64,000 nucleotides of DNA from Rickettsia typhi (GTDB taxonomy: Bacteria; Pseudomonadota; Alphaproteobacteria; Rickettsiales; Rickettsiaceae), in the NCBI GenBank assembly GCA_945907105.1, contig CAMDSB010000003.1, forward strand, positions 1-64,000, read 5' to 3'. The notes below the pieces were generated by a model, which saw nothing but the letters and a program-made list of their open reading frames with translations, had not been told where the DNA came from and made no database searches. This document shows positions 25,604-34,200 of the stretch, in pieces (within the stretch, counting starts at the first letter, position 1; each line of letters opens with the position of its first letter). The translations under genes and the position numbers were made by a program.

Positions 25604-25816
25604 CTATTTTTTTATAGAGGATGTAAGGCTAAGAATATCTTTTTCAAGCTTTGCAACTAGTTTTTTTAGCTGCTCATACTCTTCTCTCGAGACATATTTT
25701 CCTTTGATAACATTTTCTTCGATATACTTAGCACTTGATGATCTAATAACTTCTCTAGATTCTCTTGCTATTTTACCAGCGCCTGCCAGCATATTTACTA
25801 TGGTTTGTTGAGTCAT
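25604..25816 (-). CDS. UbiK/BMFP-like accessory protein
   Basis: The 70-residue protein has a helical N-terminal half and ends in a coiled coil with SREEYEQLKKLVAKLEKDI, which matches the C-terminal block of BMFP/UbiK proteins. UbiK helps ubiquinone assembly in aerobic gammaproteobacteria, and the alphaproteobacterial copies are short like this one. It is 14 bases downstream of bolA. No clear ribosome site is visible. Confidence 0.7.
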   Translation of the reverse strand: MTQQTIVNMLAGAGKIARESREVIRSSSAKYIEENVIKGKYVSREEYEQLKKLVAKLEKDILSLTSSIKK

Positions 25817-25830
25817 ATTACTAATCTAAA

Positions 25831-26094
25831 TCATTTATTTTTGACAATTGTAATAGAAAGTGCATGTAATCCATTAACAAATTCTTCTTTTAGAAGATTA
25901 TTAATAATGCGATGTTGTTCAATTTTCCTGCAGCCATTCAGAGCATCGGAAGAAATTTTAATTTCAAAATGCGTTTGACCATCTCCCTTTGGATTGCCAG
26001 AATGACCAATGTGATGAGCACTTACATCTTCTACTTCGAGAAAATGTGGATTTAAAGCACGGAGCCTATGTTCAATGCTTTCTTTTCTATTCAT
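25831..26094 (-). CDS. BolA-family protein
   Basis: This 87-residue protein has the BolA fold: a basic first helix (SIEHRLRALNPHFLEVEDVS), the central HIGHSGNPKGDGQTHFEIKI strand and loop, and a helix with RIINNLLKEEF. BolA proteins pair with monothiol glutaredoxins to bind a 2Fe-2S cluster and help iron or stress control. A conserved His is present in HIGHSG and in EQHR. It is upstream of the UbiK-like gene in the same direction. Confidence 0.92.
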   Translation of the reverse strand: MNRKESIEHRLRALNPHFLEVEDVSAHHIGHSGNPKGDGQTHFEIKISSDALNGCRKIEQHRIINNLLKEEFVNGLHALSITIVKNK

Positions 26095-26179
26095 TATATT
26101 GCTTTAATGTTTAAAAGTATAATTGGTTTTGCTATCATTATTGGGCATCACTCTTCAACTAACAAAAACATAGGGTATT

Positions 26180-27382
26180 ATGTCTAATAAAGCAAGAAGC
26201 ATGGAAAGCTTGCAGAAAGAGATTAACCGAGTTAAGAGTGGGGTTTTACTAACTGTAAAGCTCTTGAATAAGAATGAACTCAACATTCTAATAGAAGATA
26301 CAGCCACTATTATCGACAAGTTTTATTTAATGGTTGAAAAAGCATGCGAAAAAGCTAGCAACCACGTTATTTTAAGAACATACGACCCAACTAGACTATA
26401 TATAGTCCTACCAGATGATGCCAAAATTGCTGAACGTCTAGCTTACTCTATTTATAAACAGGTTCAGCTCTATGTTGATTCGCAGACTCCGGAAAGTTAT
26501 CTAAAATGCGGTGTGGGTAGCATAAAATTCGATGATAAACAAAAAGATGCGGGCAAACTTCTATCGCTATTACTTTATACCATGTCAATTTCCAAAGATC
26601 GCAGCTATTATCATAGTTATGATGATCATCCTATTGATATTGAAACGTTAAGAGCGAGCAATACTAACTTAAATTTGCTAAGAACGTCTTTGTTAAAGAA
26701 GAAAGCAAAGTTTATGTATCAGCCAATTATCGATCGTAAGTCTGGTAATATTGAATATTATGAATGTTTGCTTCGTGTGCCAGACAAGGATGAGGGCTTC
26801 ATTTCCATAGGTCCAATGATAGAGGCTGCTGAATCAAAGGGATTAATAAGTATTGTGGACTTTACTGTAGTTGAAATGGCAATCAAAGAACTTGCCGAGG
26901 ACAAAACCATTAAATTATCAGCGAATATTTCTAATATAGGAGTACTGAACAAAAGATTATTAAAGAGGATTGAAAGCTTATTCAAGAAGTACGAGGTAGC
27001 TGATAGGCTAATAATTGAGATAACAGAGACTTCTCTCAACCAAGATTTTCTTACTACCAAGAAGTTTATCGACACACTACATACGTATGGTTGCCGATTT
27101 GCACTAGATGATTTTGGCTCAGGATTTACTTCTTTTAAGCAACTTCTCAACTTGCCTATTGATATTATTAAAATTGATGGTAGTTACATAAGAGATATTT
27201 TACACAATGATCATAATAGATTTTTTGTAGAAGCTCTCATCAGCTTAGCAAGTGATCTTGGTATTAAGACTGTAGCTGAGTTTGTAGAAAATGGAGAAAT
27301 TGCTAAGTTCTTGATAGATATAAAAATTGACGGAATGCAAGGAAATTTCTTTTTACCGGCCTCCGAAAATCGTATTAACTAA
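26180..27382 (+). CDS. EAL-domain cyclic-di-GMP phosphodiesterase, degenerate N-terminal domain
   Basis: The 400-residue cytoplasmic protein has a C-terminal EAL domain (about 170-398). The key residues are present: ECLLR (195-199, EAL variant), N249, E283 in ITET, D310-D311 in DDFGSG, K331 in KIDG, E367 in AEFVE and Q387. It should therefore hydrolyse c-di-GMP. The first 165 residues may be a decayed GGDEF fold (only CGVGSIKF recalls it), with no GGDEF signature. TAGGG lies shortly before the ATG. Neighbours give no further hint. Confidence 0.85.
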   Translation: MSNKARSMESLQKEINRVKSGVLLTVKLLNKNELNILIEDTATIIDKFYLMVEKACEKASNHVILRTYDPTRLYIVLPDDAKIAERLAYSIYKQVQLYVDSQTPESYLKCGVGSIKFDDKQKDAGKLLSLLLYTMSISKDRSYYHSYDDHPIDIETLRASNTNLNLLRTSLLKKKAKFMYQPIIDRKSGNIEYYECLLRVPDKDEGFISIGPMIEAAESKGLISIVDFTVVEMAIKELAEDKTIKLSANISNIGVLNKRLLKRIESLFKKYEVADRLIIEITETSLNQDFLTTKKFIDTLHTYGCRFALDDFGSGFTSFKQLLNLPIDIIKIDGSYIRDILHNDHNRFFVEALISLASDLGIKTVAEFVENGEIAKFLIDIKIDGMQGNFFLPASENRIN

Positions 27383-27775
27383 ATTACTAGAGACTAGACT
27401 TATGGAGTCTCCTGAAGAACTATCCATTTCAATACGACATAATATTAGGCGATTAATTCCCCTATAAATACACAAACACAGAACTGCATATTAACATCGA
27501 TCAAACGCTAAAAAGGAAAAAGCAGCATACAATACCTCTAAGAGGTTTGCGACGAAATCCTAAGCATCTGCATGGGACGATAGTTATCTACTGGCAATTC
27601 CTAGCTAACAGCATAAAACTAAATAATCAAGCTGGACTAATCTTATCTATTAAATTATCATAATAATTTAGCAAAGAAAAATTTCATGCAATTGCCCAGC
27701 TTACATAGATAGAATAATTGTAGTAACCGGCAATTAAATAAATTTAATTATAAAAATTATAAGGAAGGAAAAAGT
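27383..27775. other. 393-base non-coding gap
   Basis: No supported gene is visible. It holds a short inverted repeat (GAGACT near 27390 with AGTCTC near 27407), which could end the EAL transcript but lacks a T run. The stretch before 27776 has GGAAGG, the likely ribosome site of the next gene. Confidence 0.4.
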
Positions 27776-30568
27776 ATGGATGTCGGTATAGATGCTGGTA
27801 TTTTTATTGGATTTTTGATTATCAACCTTATAGTAGGATTGGCATACAGCATTGGCATAAAAAATATTAACCAATATGCTATTGGTCACCGCAACTTTTC
27901 TACTGCTGCTATTGTAGCAACTATTGTAGCGACATTCATTGGCGGAGGCTCATTTTCCATGTGGACATCCGGAGTTTATACAACTGGCTTATATCACATG
28001 TTGTTTGGCATTGGCGACGTACTAGGATTTTACATTATATGCTATATCATTGCTCCACGATGCGGTGAATTTTTAGGAAGTCCATCTGTAGCGTCGGCGA
28101 TGGGTAGTTTATACAGTTCTTCCACGATAAGAATTATTACAGCTCTGACTGGATTATTTAAAGTAGCAGGAACCATTGCTATGCAGTTTAAAGTTGCTGC
28201 TATTATTTTAGGATATACTTTTGGAGATTTCGGTAATCACCTAATGATGGTTGGAGCATTAATGGTTATTATCTATTCTGCATTAGGTAGTATCAGAGCG
28301 GTAGTAATGACTGATATAGTACAATTACTAACCTTTGCGGTCTTTATACCAATACTTGCTTTAATAATTTGGAACCAATTAGATAATTCTACTGAGGTAG
28401 CAGCTACTTTATCATCAAATCCAATTTTTGATTATCGAGTAGTGTTTGATTTTAATAATTACCTAGAATTAATAAGTTTTGTTTTTATTATTATCACCTA
28501 TATCTTGTCCGCTCTGGACCCTGCAATGTTTCAACGTATAGCTATAGCCAATAACGTTAAACAAATTAAAAAATCCTTTTTTTGGGCTGCATTTTGTATT
28601 TTATTAATCACTTTATTAACTTACTGGGTTGCTATACTTTTAGTAACTGAATCAACTAACCTTGATCCTGATAAAATTATTCCCCACTTATTAGAGCATT
28701 ATCCATATGTAGGGTTAAGAGGCTTAATATTAGCTGGTATTATGGCAATGCTTATATCAACTGCTGATTCATATCTCAATACGTCTGCTATATTATTTGC
28801 TCATGACTTAGTAAAGCCATTAGGTTTTATCCGGTCTGATAAAACAGAATTACTTATCTCAAGACTTGCTTCGGTAGTAGTTGGTGTCGTTGCTATAGTT
28901 TTAGCTATTGCAGTAAAAGACATGTTAGAAATGATATTATTTACCGCTAACTTCTATATGCCCATAGTTGCTCTACCACTGGGTTTGGCTATTTTTGGGT
29001 TTCGTAGTAGCTCAAAAGCCATATTATCAGGAATGTTAACTGGGTTTTTGACTACTATGATCTTTCTAAGTTTTAAAATTAAGATTGATCCTACTATTCC
29101 AGCTATGTTAGCAAATGCTTTGGTAGTATTTAGTGTGCACTATTTACTGAAAGAGCCAGGAGGTTGGGTAGGGATTAAAGATCAGGAATCATTCAATGAA
29201 CTAAGACAAGAACAGAAACAGCAAATTCATAGGTTTATTTCTTCTGTAAAAAGTTTTGATTTAATGACATTTTTTAAAAATAATACTCCAAAACAAGAAT
29301 CTATCTATTTTTCTTTTGGGTTATTTGCCATGATATCAATGTTTTGTGCGATGCATTCAATCCCAACAAATGATCACGAACAATATTCATGGATTAGTGG
29401 GTTTATTTTTGATTCAGTCTTGGTGATCGCGGCAATATTTTTAAGTTATCCAGCATGGCCGGAGCGTTTTAAAAATGAGAATTTTATCACTATTACTTGG
29501 AATATGGGTACAATGTACGTGATGATTTTTGTCAGTAGCTTGCTTGTCATTATGAGTAATTTTAGCCAATTACCAATGATGATAGCTATGATTAATTTGA
29601 TTGTCATTGCGGCATTAATGCGTTGGCAGACAGCATTATTAATGTTAACTATTGGTGTTTATAGTGCAATTACATTTTTCAAATGGCAAACCGGGCTGAC
29701 CGCGCTACCCAACAGTAACCTCGAATTACAATTTAAATTCATTTATGCTTTATTATTAATCACTAGCAGTTTAATTATGTTCTTTAAACCCAAGCAAGAA
29801 CAGCAGGAATTCACCGAGGCAAAAGTCAATCATTTAGGACATCGCGTCACTGATCAAGAAAAAGAAGTAGAAAAAGCATTGTCTTTGCGAGCAGAATTTA
29901 TCCGCAACATTGCACATGAATTTCATACGCCGCAAACTGGAATAACTAGTATGGCCGAGGCTCTTTATCACGGATATGACAGATTAAGCGATTCGCAACG
30001 CAAACTAGCTGCTAAAACTATTTTCAAAAGCGCAGCCAGATTAGAGAGCTATTCAGACAATATAATTAATTTAGTCAAACTCTCCGCTAACCCGTACTAC
30101 GACTTAAAAATAACAAAAGTAGATTTAAGTAAGCTTGTATACGACCGTATTGATCTTTGCCGAAAACTGTATATAGAAGAGGAGTCTGATAGAACATTTA
30201 CTTTTAATGTTGAAAAAAAGATAGTAACTGATTGTGATCAATATTATATCGGGCAAGCTTTAGACAATTTAATCATTAATGCTATTAATTATTGTAAGAA
30301 AGGTCAAATTAACATAATTTTAAAAAGAACAACTGAAAGCATTGAATTTAGTATTAGCGATGAAGGAATAGGCATACCCAAGGAAGAGATATACGACATT
30401 TTCGGAGCATTCTTGGTGAGTTCCAAAACCCATACCTCAGCAGGTGGTCGAGGGATTGGTCTAGCTTTATGTAAGAGGGTAATCGAGGTACATAGCGGTA
30501 CTATCAAGGCTAAAAGTAATGGTGAAAAAGGTGCCACTTTTATATTTACATTACCAATATTAGTTTAA
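27776..30568 (+). CDS. Sodium/solute symporter fused to a sensor histidine kinase (CbrA-like)
   Basis: This is a 930-residue inner-membrane fusion. Residues 5-480 are a sodium:solute symporter (SSF) with 12 or 13 helices, including GGGSFSMWTSGVY, an acidic helix start near 100-120 and AMLISTADSYLN. More hydrophobic segments follow to about 680. A linker then leads to the kinase: RAEFIRNIAHEFHTP with H714 as the phosphate site, an N-box region (DQYYIGQALDNLIINAINYC), ISDEGIGIPKEE and GGRGIGLALCKRV. The carrier part probably senses or transports a small nutrient such as proline or a C4/amino-acid substrate. No response regulator is next to it. GGAAGG precedes the ATG. Confidence 0.9.
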   Translation: MDVGIDAGIFIGFLIINLIVGLAYSIGIKNINQYAIGHRNFSTAAIVATIVATFIGGGSFSMWTSGVYTTGLYHMLFGIGDVLGFYIICYIIAPRCGEFLGSPSVASAMGSLYSSSTIRIITALTGLFKVAGTIAMQFKVAAIILGYTFGDFGNHLMMVGALMVIIYSALGSIRAVVMTDIVQLLTFAVFIPILALIIWNQLDNSTEVAATLSSNPIFDYRVVFDFNNYLELISFVFIIITYILSALDPAMFQRIAIANNVKQIKKSFFWAAFCILLITLLTYWVAILLVTESTNLDPDKIIPHLLEHYPYVGLRGLILAGIMAMLISTADSYLNTSAILFAHDLVKPLGFIRSDKTELLISRLASVVVGVVAIVLAIAVKDMLEMILFTANFYMPIVALPLGLAIFGFRSSSKAILSGMLTGFLTTMIFLSFKIKIDPTIPAMLANALVVFSVHYLLKEPGGWVGIKDQESFNELRQEQKQQIHRFISSVKSFDLMTFFKNNTPKQESIYFSFGLFAMISMFCAMHSIPTNDHEQYSWISGFIFDSVLVIAAIFLSYPAWPERFKNENFITITWNMGTMYVMIFVSSLLVIMSNFSQLPMMIAMINLIVIAALMRWQTALLMLTIGVYSAITFFKWQTGLTALPNSNLELQFKFIYALLLITSSLIMFFKPKQEQQEFTEAKVNHLGHRVTDQEKEVEKALSLRAEFIRNIAHEFHTPQTGITSMAEALYHGYDRLSDSQRKLAAKTIFKSAARLESYSDNIINLVKLSANPYYDLKITKVDLSKLVYDRIDLCRKLYIEEESDRTFTFNVEKKIVTDCDQYYIGQALDNLIINAINYCKKGQINIILKRTTESIEFSISDEGIGIPKEEIYDIFGAFLVSSKTHTSAGGRGIGLALCKRVIEVHSGTIKAKSNGEKGATFIFTLPILV

Positions 30569-30997
30569 AAATTGATAGATTAGGCTTTTGAGATGTATGG
30601 GCATTTTTCAAGTACAGCTGTGAATATTGACGTTGAAAAAGAGCGTGAGGGGAATTTGCCAGTGGATTTAATGAGTAAGAACAAAGCCCCATCGGTATTA
30701 GCTTAGTGGATCACAAAGAAAAAGAAGGTTTAGGATTTACTTAAATAGTCAGGACAATTTGTTAGAGGGGATCCGAAAAAGCTAGGTATTTGGATAAGTT
30801 GTTATGGAGTGATTTTACAAATATATTAAAATATTTAGTTTAGTAAAATCAAACCGCAGTACAACACCTAAAATAATCGGTTCTGTTGCTAGAGGAGATA
30901 CAACAGAACCGAAAATTACGTGGCAGCTAAGGATATATAGCTACTGAGAGCATAGTAAGTCGCAATTGATTAGTTCAAAAATTTGCGCTGATATACA
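30569..30997. other. 429-base non-coding gap with decayed coding-like sequence
   Basis: No intact gene is visible. One frame near 30630-30704 reads VEKEREGNLPVDLMSKNKAP and then stops, which looks like a remnant. A perfect stem-loop lies at 30878-30911 and is listed separately. Confidence 0.4.
30878..30911. other. Perfect 11-base stem-loop
   Basis: CGGTTCTGTTG (30878-30888) and CAACAGAACCG (30901-30911) pair completely around a 12-base loop. There is no strong T run on either side, so it is a weak terminator or a palindromic element between the symporter-kinase gene and the end of the leftward unknown gene. Confidence 0.6.
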
Positions 30998-31973
30998 TTA
31001 GCAAATTTCTTCAGGATAATGATCACCCGCAAGATTAATATCACTAGTGCTATCATGATGATCCAAAATAGAACTATTATTACTATCTTCGCCTGTGTCT
31101 CTTTGCATTGGTTTAATCTCTTGAAGACGGTCAGTATAATCTTTTGAGATAGATTGTAGATGTTTATATTCTGTCTCAAGCCTTGCTTTCTCATTGTTCT
31201 TTTGAGTAGCATAAGAATAAAAACTCATAAATGATGTACTAAATGTTTTTAACTTTTCTGCTACATAAACTTCCATTGTTTCATCTGAGATTTTAAGAGC
31301 AAGAGCCTTGACTAAAAATGCTTGACCGTCTGCATGATATCCATACTTTTCAGATATTTTAGTATAAATATTTCCTGCGGTAAGACGTATAATAGGAATA
31401 TCTTCAATAATTTCATTGCTATAAACCCTTACGCCGCTTTCACTTTCAATAAATCTTGACATTAATTGTGAGTCACTTTCTTGGATTTCTTTACCTACTA
31501 TTATGTATGACATATTATTATTTTGGTCATAATCTAGTTTTACAATCGCTTGCAAAGTAAATGGGTTTGATATTTTTTTAGCATTAGTTCCCTCGATAGT
31601 ATGACCTGTACTAGTATCAATGTTATTTTCATCTATCATTGCTATATTAGTCCAAGTTGATACATCTGTAATATCTTCAATATCCGCTGTTGCTAAAAAT
31701 AACCCTTCTCTACTCGTTAATTCTTTTAAATCTTCAAGTGTAGCAATTCCTTGCTCATATTCCTTATTAACTTGGTAACCGTGCCAATATCCACTAAGCG
31801 CAGCAACCCCACCTATTACCTTAGCAACAGCGCTAGGCACAAGCGATGTAGTTAGATGCTTGAGAAGCAATTAGCCCCCCTAAAATTGTACTTGTAGCAA
31901 TTGTAGCGCCTGTTTGTACCTTTTGCCAAAATTTTTGGCTATCTATTAGTTTTTGAAATGTTGTCTCTGACAT
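30998..31973 (-). pseudogene. Unknown membrane-anchored protein, split by a one-base frameshift
   Basis: I do not recognise this protein. A strong ribosome site (AAGGAG, 8-base gap) serves ATG 31973, from which 46 residues are read, including a hydrophobic stretch (GATIATSTILGGLIA), before a stop at 31833. A longer frame of 290 residues, open from 31870 to 30998, has only a TTG and no ribosome site. It continues with another hydrophobic segment (VPSAVAKVIGGVAALSGY) and a long hydrophilic part ending in an acidic tail. Joining them needs one extra base removed between 31835 and 31870. The whole would have about 320 residues with two N-terminal hydrophobic segments and a helical region around 230-260. 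It is likely membrane-attached and possibly exported. Confidence 0.6.
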
Positions 31974-32117
31974 TAAATATACTCCTTAATTTTAATAGTT
32001 TATTTTTAATAACCATTCTCTGGCTGTCATTAATATGGATTAATATATCAGATAAGTATGTCCATAAAAATTACTGACATGCTCAGAATTTAAAATCAAA
32101 ATCACAATAGTATGCAA

Positions 32118-32202
32118 GTAAATTACTGGTAATATTACAATACATAATATTCAATGTAATTTACTTTGATCAATTAGATTGCTAATAAGCTTTTAGCAAT
32201 CT
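32118..32202. promoter_or_regulatory. Cluster of inverted repeats upstream of the regulator pair
   Basis: Three dyads lie in the divergent gap: GTAAATTAC (32118-32126) with GTAATTTAC (32156-32164), the palindrome GTAATATTAC (32129-32138) and AGATTGCTAA / TTAGCAATCT (32176-32202, 7-base loop). They sit 40-125 bases before the MarR-like ATG and 145 or more bases before the ATG of the divergent gene, a usual place for operators. Confidence 0.5.
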
Positions 32203-32242
32203 ACCCTGTCCATTATATGAAAATTAACGAGTACTAAAGAAA

Positions 32243-32758
32243 ATGAAGAGTGAGAAGACATATTTAGAGATGCATTTGGCACAAGATGAAGAAGCAAAAG
32301 CTGTTTTAGAGTTAGGATTTTTCTTAATCCAGGCTTATCAGAAGTTAAAATCTTTTTTGGAAGAAGCTGAAAAAATGCTTCACGGAACAAAGTTGCATAT
32401 AAATGAGATAGTTGTATTGCATATAATTAGGATCCATAACAAACCAAAGTCAGTGAGTGTAATTCATTTACTTGCAGATTTTTATGATGATTACCTTATA
32501 GCTTATACTATAAAAAAACTAGTTAAGTTAAAATTGATACAAAAAGTGCGTTCTAAAGAAGCCAAGACTACTGGAGCCAATTATCAAATAACGGAGCTTG
32601 GAATTCAGCATACAGATGCCTATGTTAACTTAAGAAAAAAAACTCTCTTTGCATCCTTTCAAGAAGAAAAGCTTGATACAAAAGGGATTACTGACCAATT
32701 AAAAAGTTTAATACAGGTGTATACTAAGAGCCTCCATAAATTAATTATAAAAAGTTAA
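32243..32758 (+). CDS. MarR-like winged-helix regulator
   Basis: The 171-residue protein has the layout of a MarR dimer. An N-terminal helix (EEAKAVLELGFFLIQAYQKL) is followed by a winged helix-turn-helix: LHINEIVVLHIIRIHNKPK, SVIHLLADFYDDYLIAYTIKKLVKLKLIQKV split by a turn, and the wing TTGANYQITELG. The last 30 residues form a dimer helix. The ligand is unknown. It is followed at once by a LuxR-type protein, and the operator-like repeats upstream suggest self-control. The ribosome site before the ATG is weak. Confidence 0.75.
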   Translation: MKSEKTYLEMHLAQDEEAKAVLELGFFLIQAYQKLKSFLEEAEKMLHGTKLHINEIVVLHIIRIHNKPKSVSVIHLLADFYDDYLIAYTIKKLVKLKLIQKVRSKEAKTTGANYQITELGIQHTDAYVNLRKKTLFASFQEEKLDTKGITDQLKSLIQVYTKSLHKLIIKS

Positions 32759-32782
32759 ATCGTTCTGAAAAAATTTTATCAG

Positions 32783-33670
32783 TTGTTGAATGAATTGAAG
32801 GAACAAATAGAATTAGTTCCTTTCCAAATAATTATACAAATCCTTATGATAGCAACAGACAAACAGCTAAAAACAGCGTTTGAGTACAATAAAATTTATT
32901 TGACCTTTCTTAATATGTTGGCTCAGCCACTTCGAAACTACTATAGGTGCGACCTCGTAGGATATTTTAAGTTCTACCAAAATAACAGTATGACTTTTTT
33001 AACGCCTAATGACGTAGGGTGTAATTATATGTTCCAGCCTCAAAATTGGCTTTTATATGAGAATTGGCTCCAACAAGAAGCTCTATATCTTCTTCAAACA
33101 GCATATATAGAAGGACAACATTATTTTATTTGGCCGCTAAAACCTGATAATAAGGAACAGCTATATTTTGCTTTGCATGATCATGGTATATGGAATGGAT
33201 TAACCATAATAAAGAAACATGGTGATTGTCTTGAGGGATTTGTATTTACAAGCCCTACAATGACTGATGAAATAATGGATTTATATCTTAATAATAAGCA
33301 GGTGTTTGAACGGTTTATCTGGTATTTTAGAGATAAGATAATTAATAAGCTTCAAATCCATCAGCCTAATTGCGGTCTTTTACCTTCTCCTATTAACCCT
33401 TTTATTGCAAAATCAGAATGTGATAATAATTTTTATAATTATTTAGCTGCAATACCTATCAAGAACTATTATTTGGGACGCAATATTAGCTTATCACAAC
33501 GGGAAATGGAGTGTTTAATGTCCTTATCTCAAGGTAGATCTATAAAAGAAATTGCTCGCAGTTGCGATATTTCAAGCCGAAGTGTGGAGACATATATAAA
33601 TAGAATTAAGAATAAAACATCATATGCCACAAAAAGTCAGCTAGTTACGTTATATCATGATTTTTTTTGA
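32783..33670 (+). CDS. LuxR-type transcription regulator
   Basis: This 295-residue protein has a C-terminal GerE/LuxR helix-turn-helix: LSQREMECLMSLSQGRSIKE and IARSCDISSRSVETYINRIK (about 237-276). The N-terminal 200 residues, with many aromatics, resemble a sensor-like domain without clear family. No autoinducer domain can be assigned. The start is uncertain: only TTG codons (32783, 32786) open the frame, no ribosome site is seen, and the frame continues from the MarR-like gene's TAA with no other stop. It is likely coupled to, or once fused with, the upstream gene. Confidence 0.75.
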   Translation: MLNELKEQIELVPFQIIIQILMIATDKQLKTAFEYNKIYLTFLNMLAQPLRNYYRCDLVGYFKFYQNNSMTFLTPNDVGCNYMFQPQNWLLYENWLQQEALYLLQTAYIEGQHYFIWPLKPDNKEQLYFALHDHGIWNGLTIIKKHGDCLEGFVFTSPTMTDEIMDLYLNNKQVFERFIWYFRDKIINKLQIHQPNCGLLPSPINPFIAKSECDNNFYNYLAAIPIKNYYLGRNISLSQREMECLMSLSQGRSIKEIARSCDISSRSVETYINRIKNKTSYATKSQLVTLYHDFF

Positions 33671-34200
33671 TACGGACGGTTATATATGGCGTTGGTACTG
33701 TCTTAACCCTTAAGTAATAATTTCGGCTATTTACAACAAATCCATAATTTAGAAAAATCTGCTCAGAAGCAGTTATAGATTTAACAGTCTCAAAATAGCA
33801 CGTTGATCTGTTACATTTTTTTGTATATCTACTGACACATCCTCAGTTGTGCCTTGTTCGAAAGTCTCTAAGTGAGGCTTATTTCTAGTTGGTTCTGGTG
33901 CTTCTGGGAAGAGATAGTATAGTCTATAAAATAGGTAGATTCCATATACCATCATTTACTACTGGTCTAGGGAGAGAACCATATCCATATAGTGTATCAG
34001 TAATAAAGGGCTTGATTACAACACAAAAATTTTATCCTGTTTTACAATAGGTATTAATATTTAATTTTCTTTGTAATAAATATATATAAACAGATAAAAT
34101 GAATGCGATACAAGATAAAAAAACTTATTGAGTTCCTTAAAGCAAGAAGCTAATAACTATCTTGAACTACATCGCTCAATAAGTATAAATTTAGATTTAC
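33671..34200. other. 530-base gap with a leader hairpin before the lipase-like gene
   Basis: A perfect long-range inverted repeat, ACTTATTGAG (34123-34132) and CTCAATAAGT (34175-34184), ends 16 bases before the lipase-like ATG and could fold as a 5' leader hairpin. A leftward frame of 60 codons at 33773-33955 (start MMVYGIYLFYRL) has no ribosome site and no known family. I do not call it as a gene, but it could be a small peptide. Confidence 0.45.

Noticed and set aside
33773-33955. 60-codon leftward frame
   Set aside because: It has no ribosome site and no family resemblance; in a 530-base decayed gap it could occur by chance.
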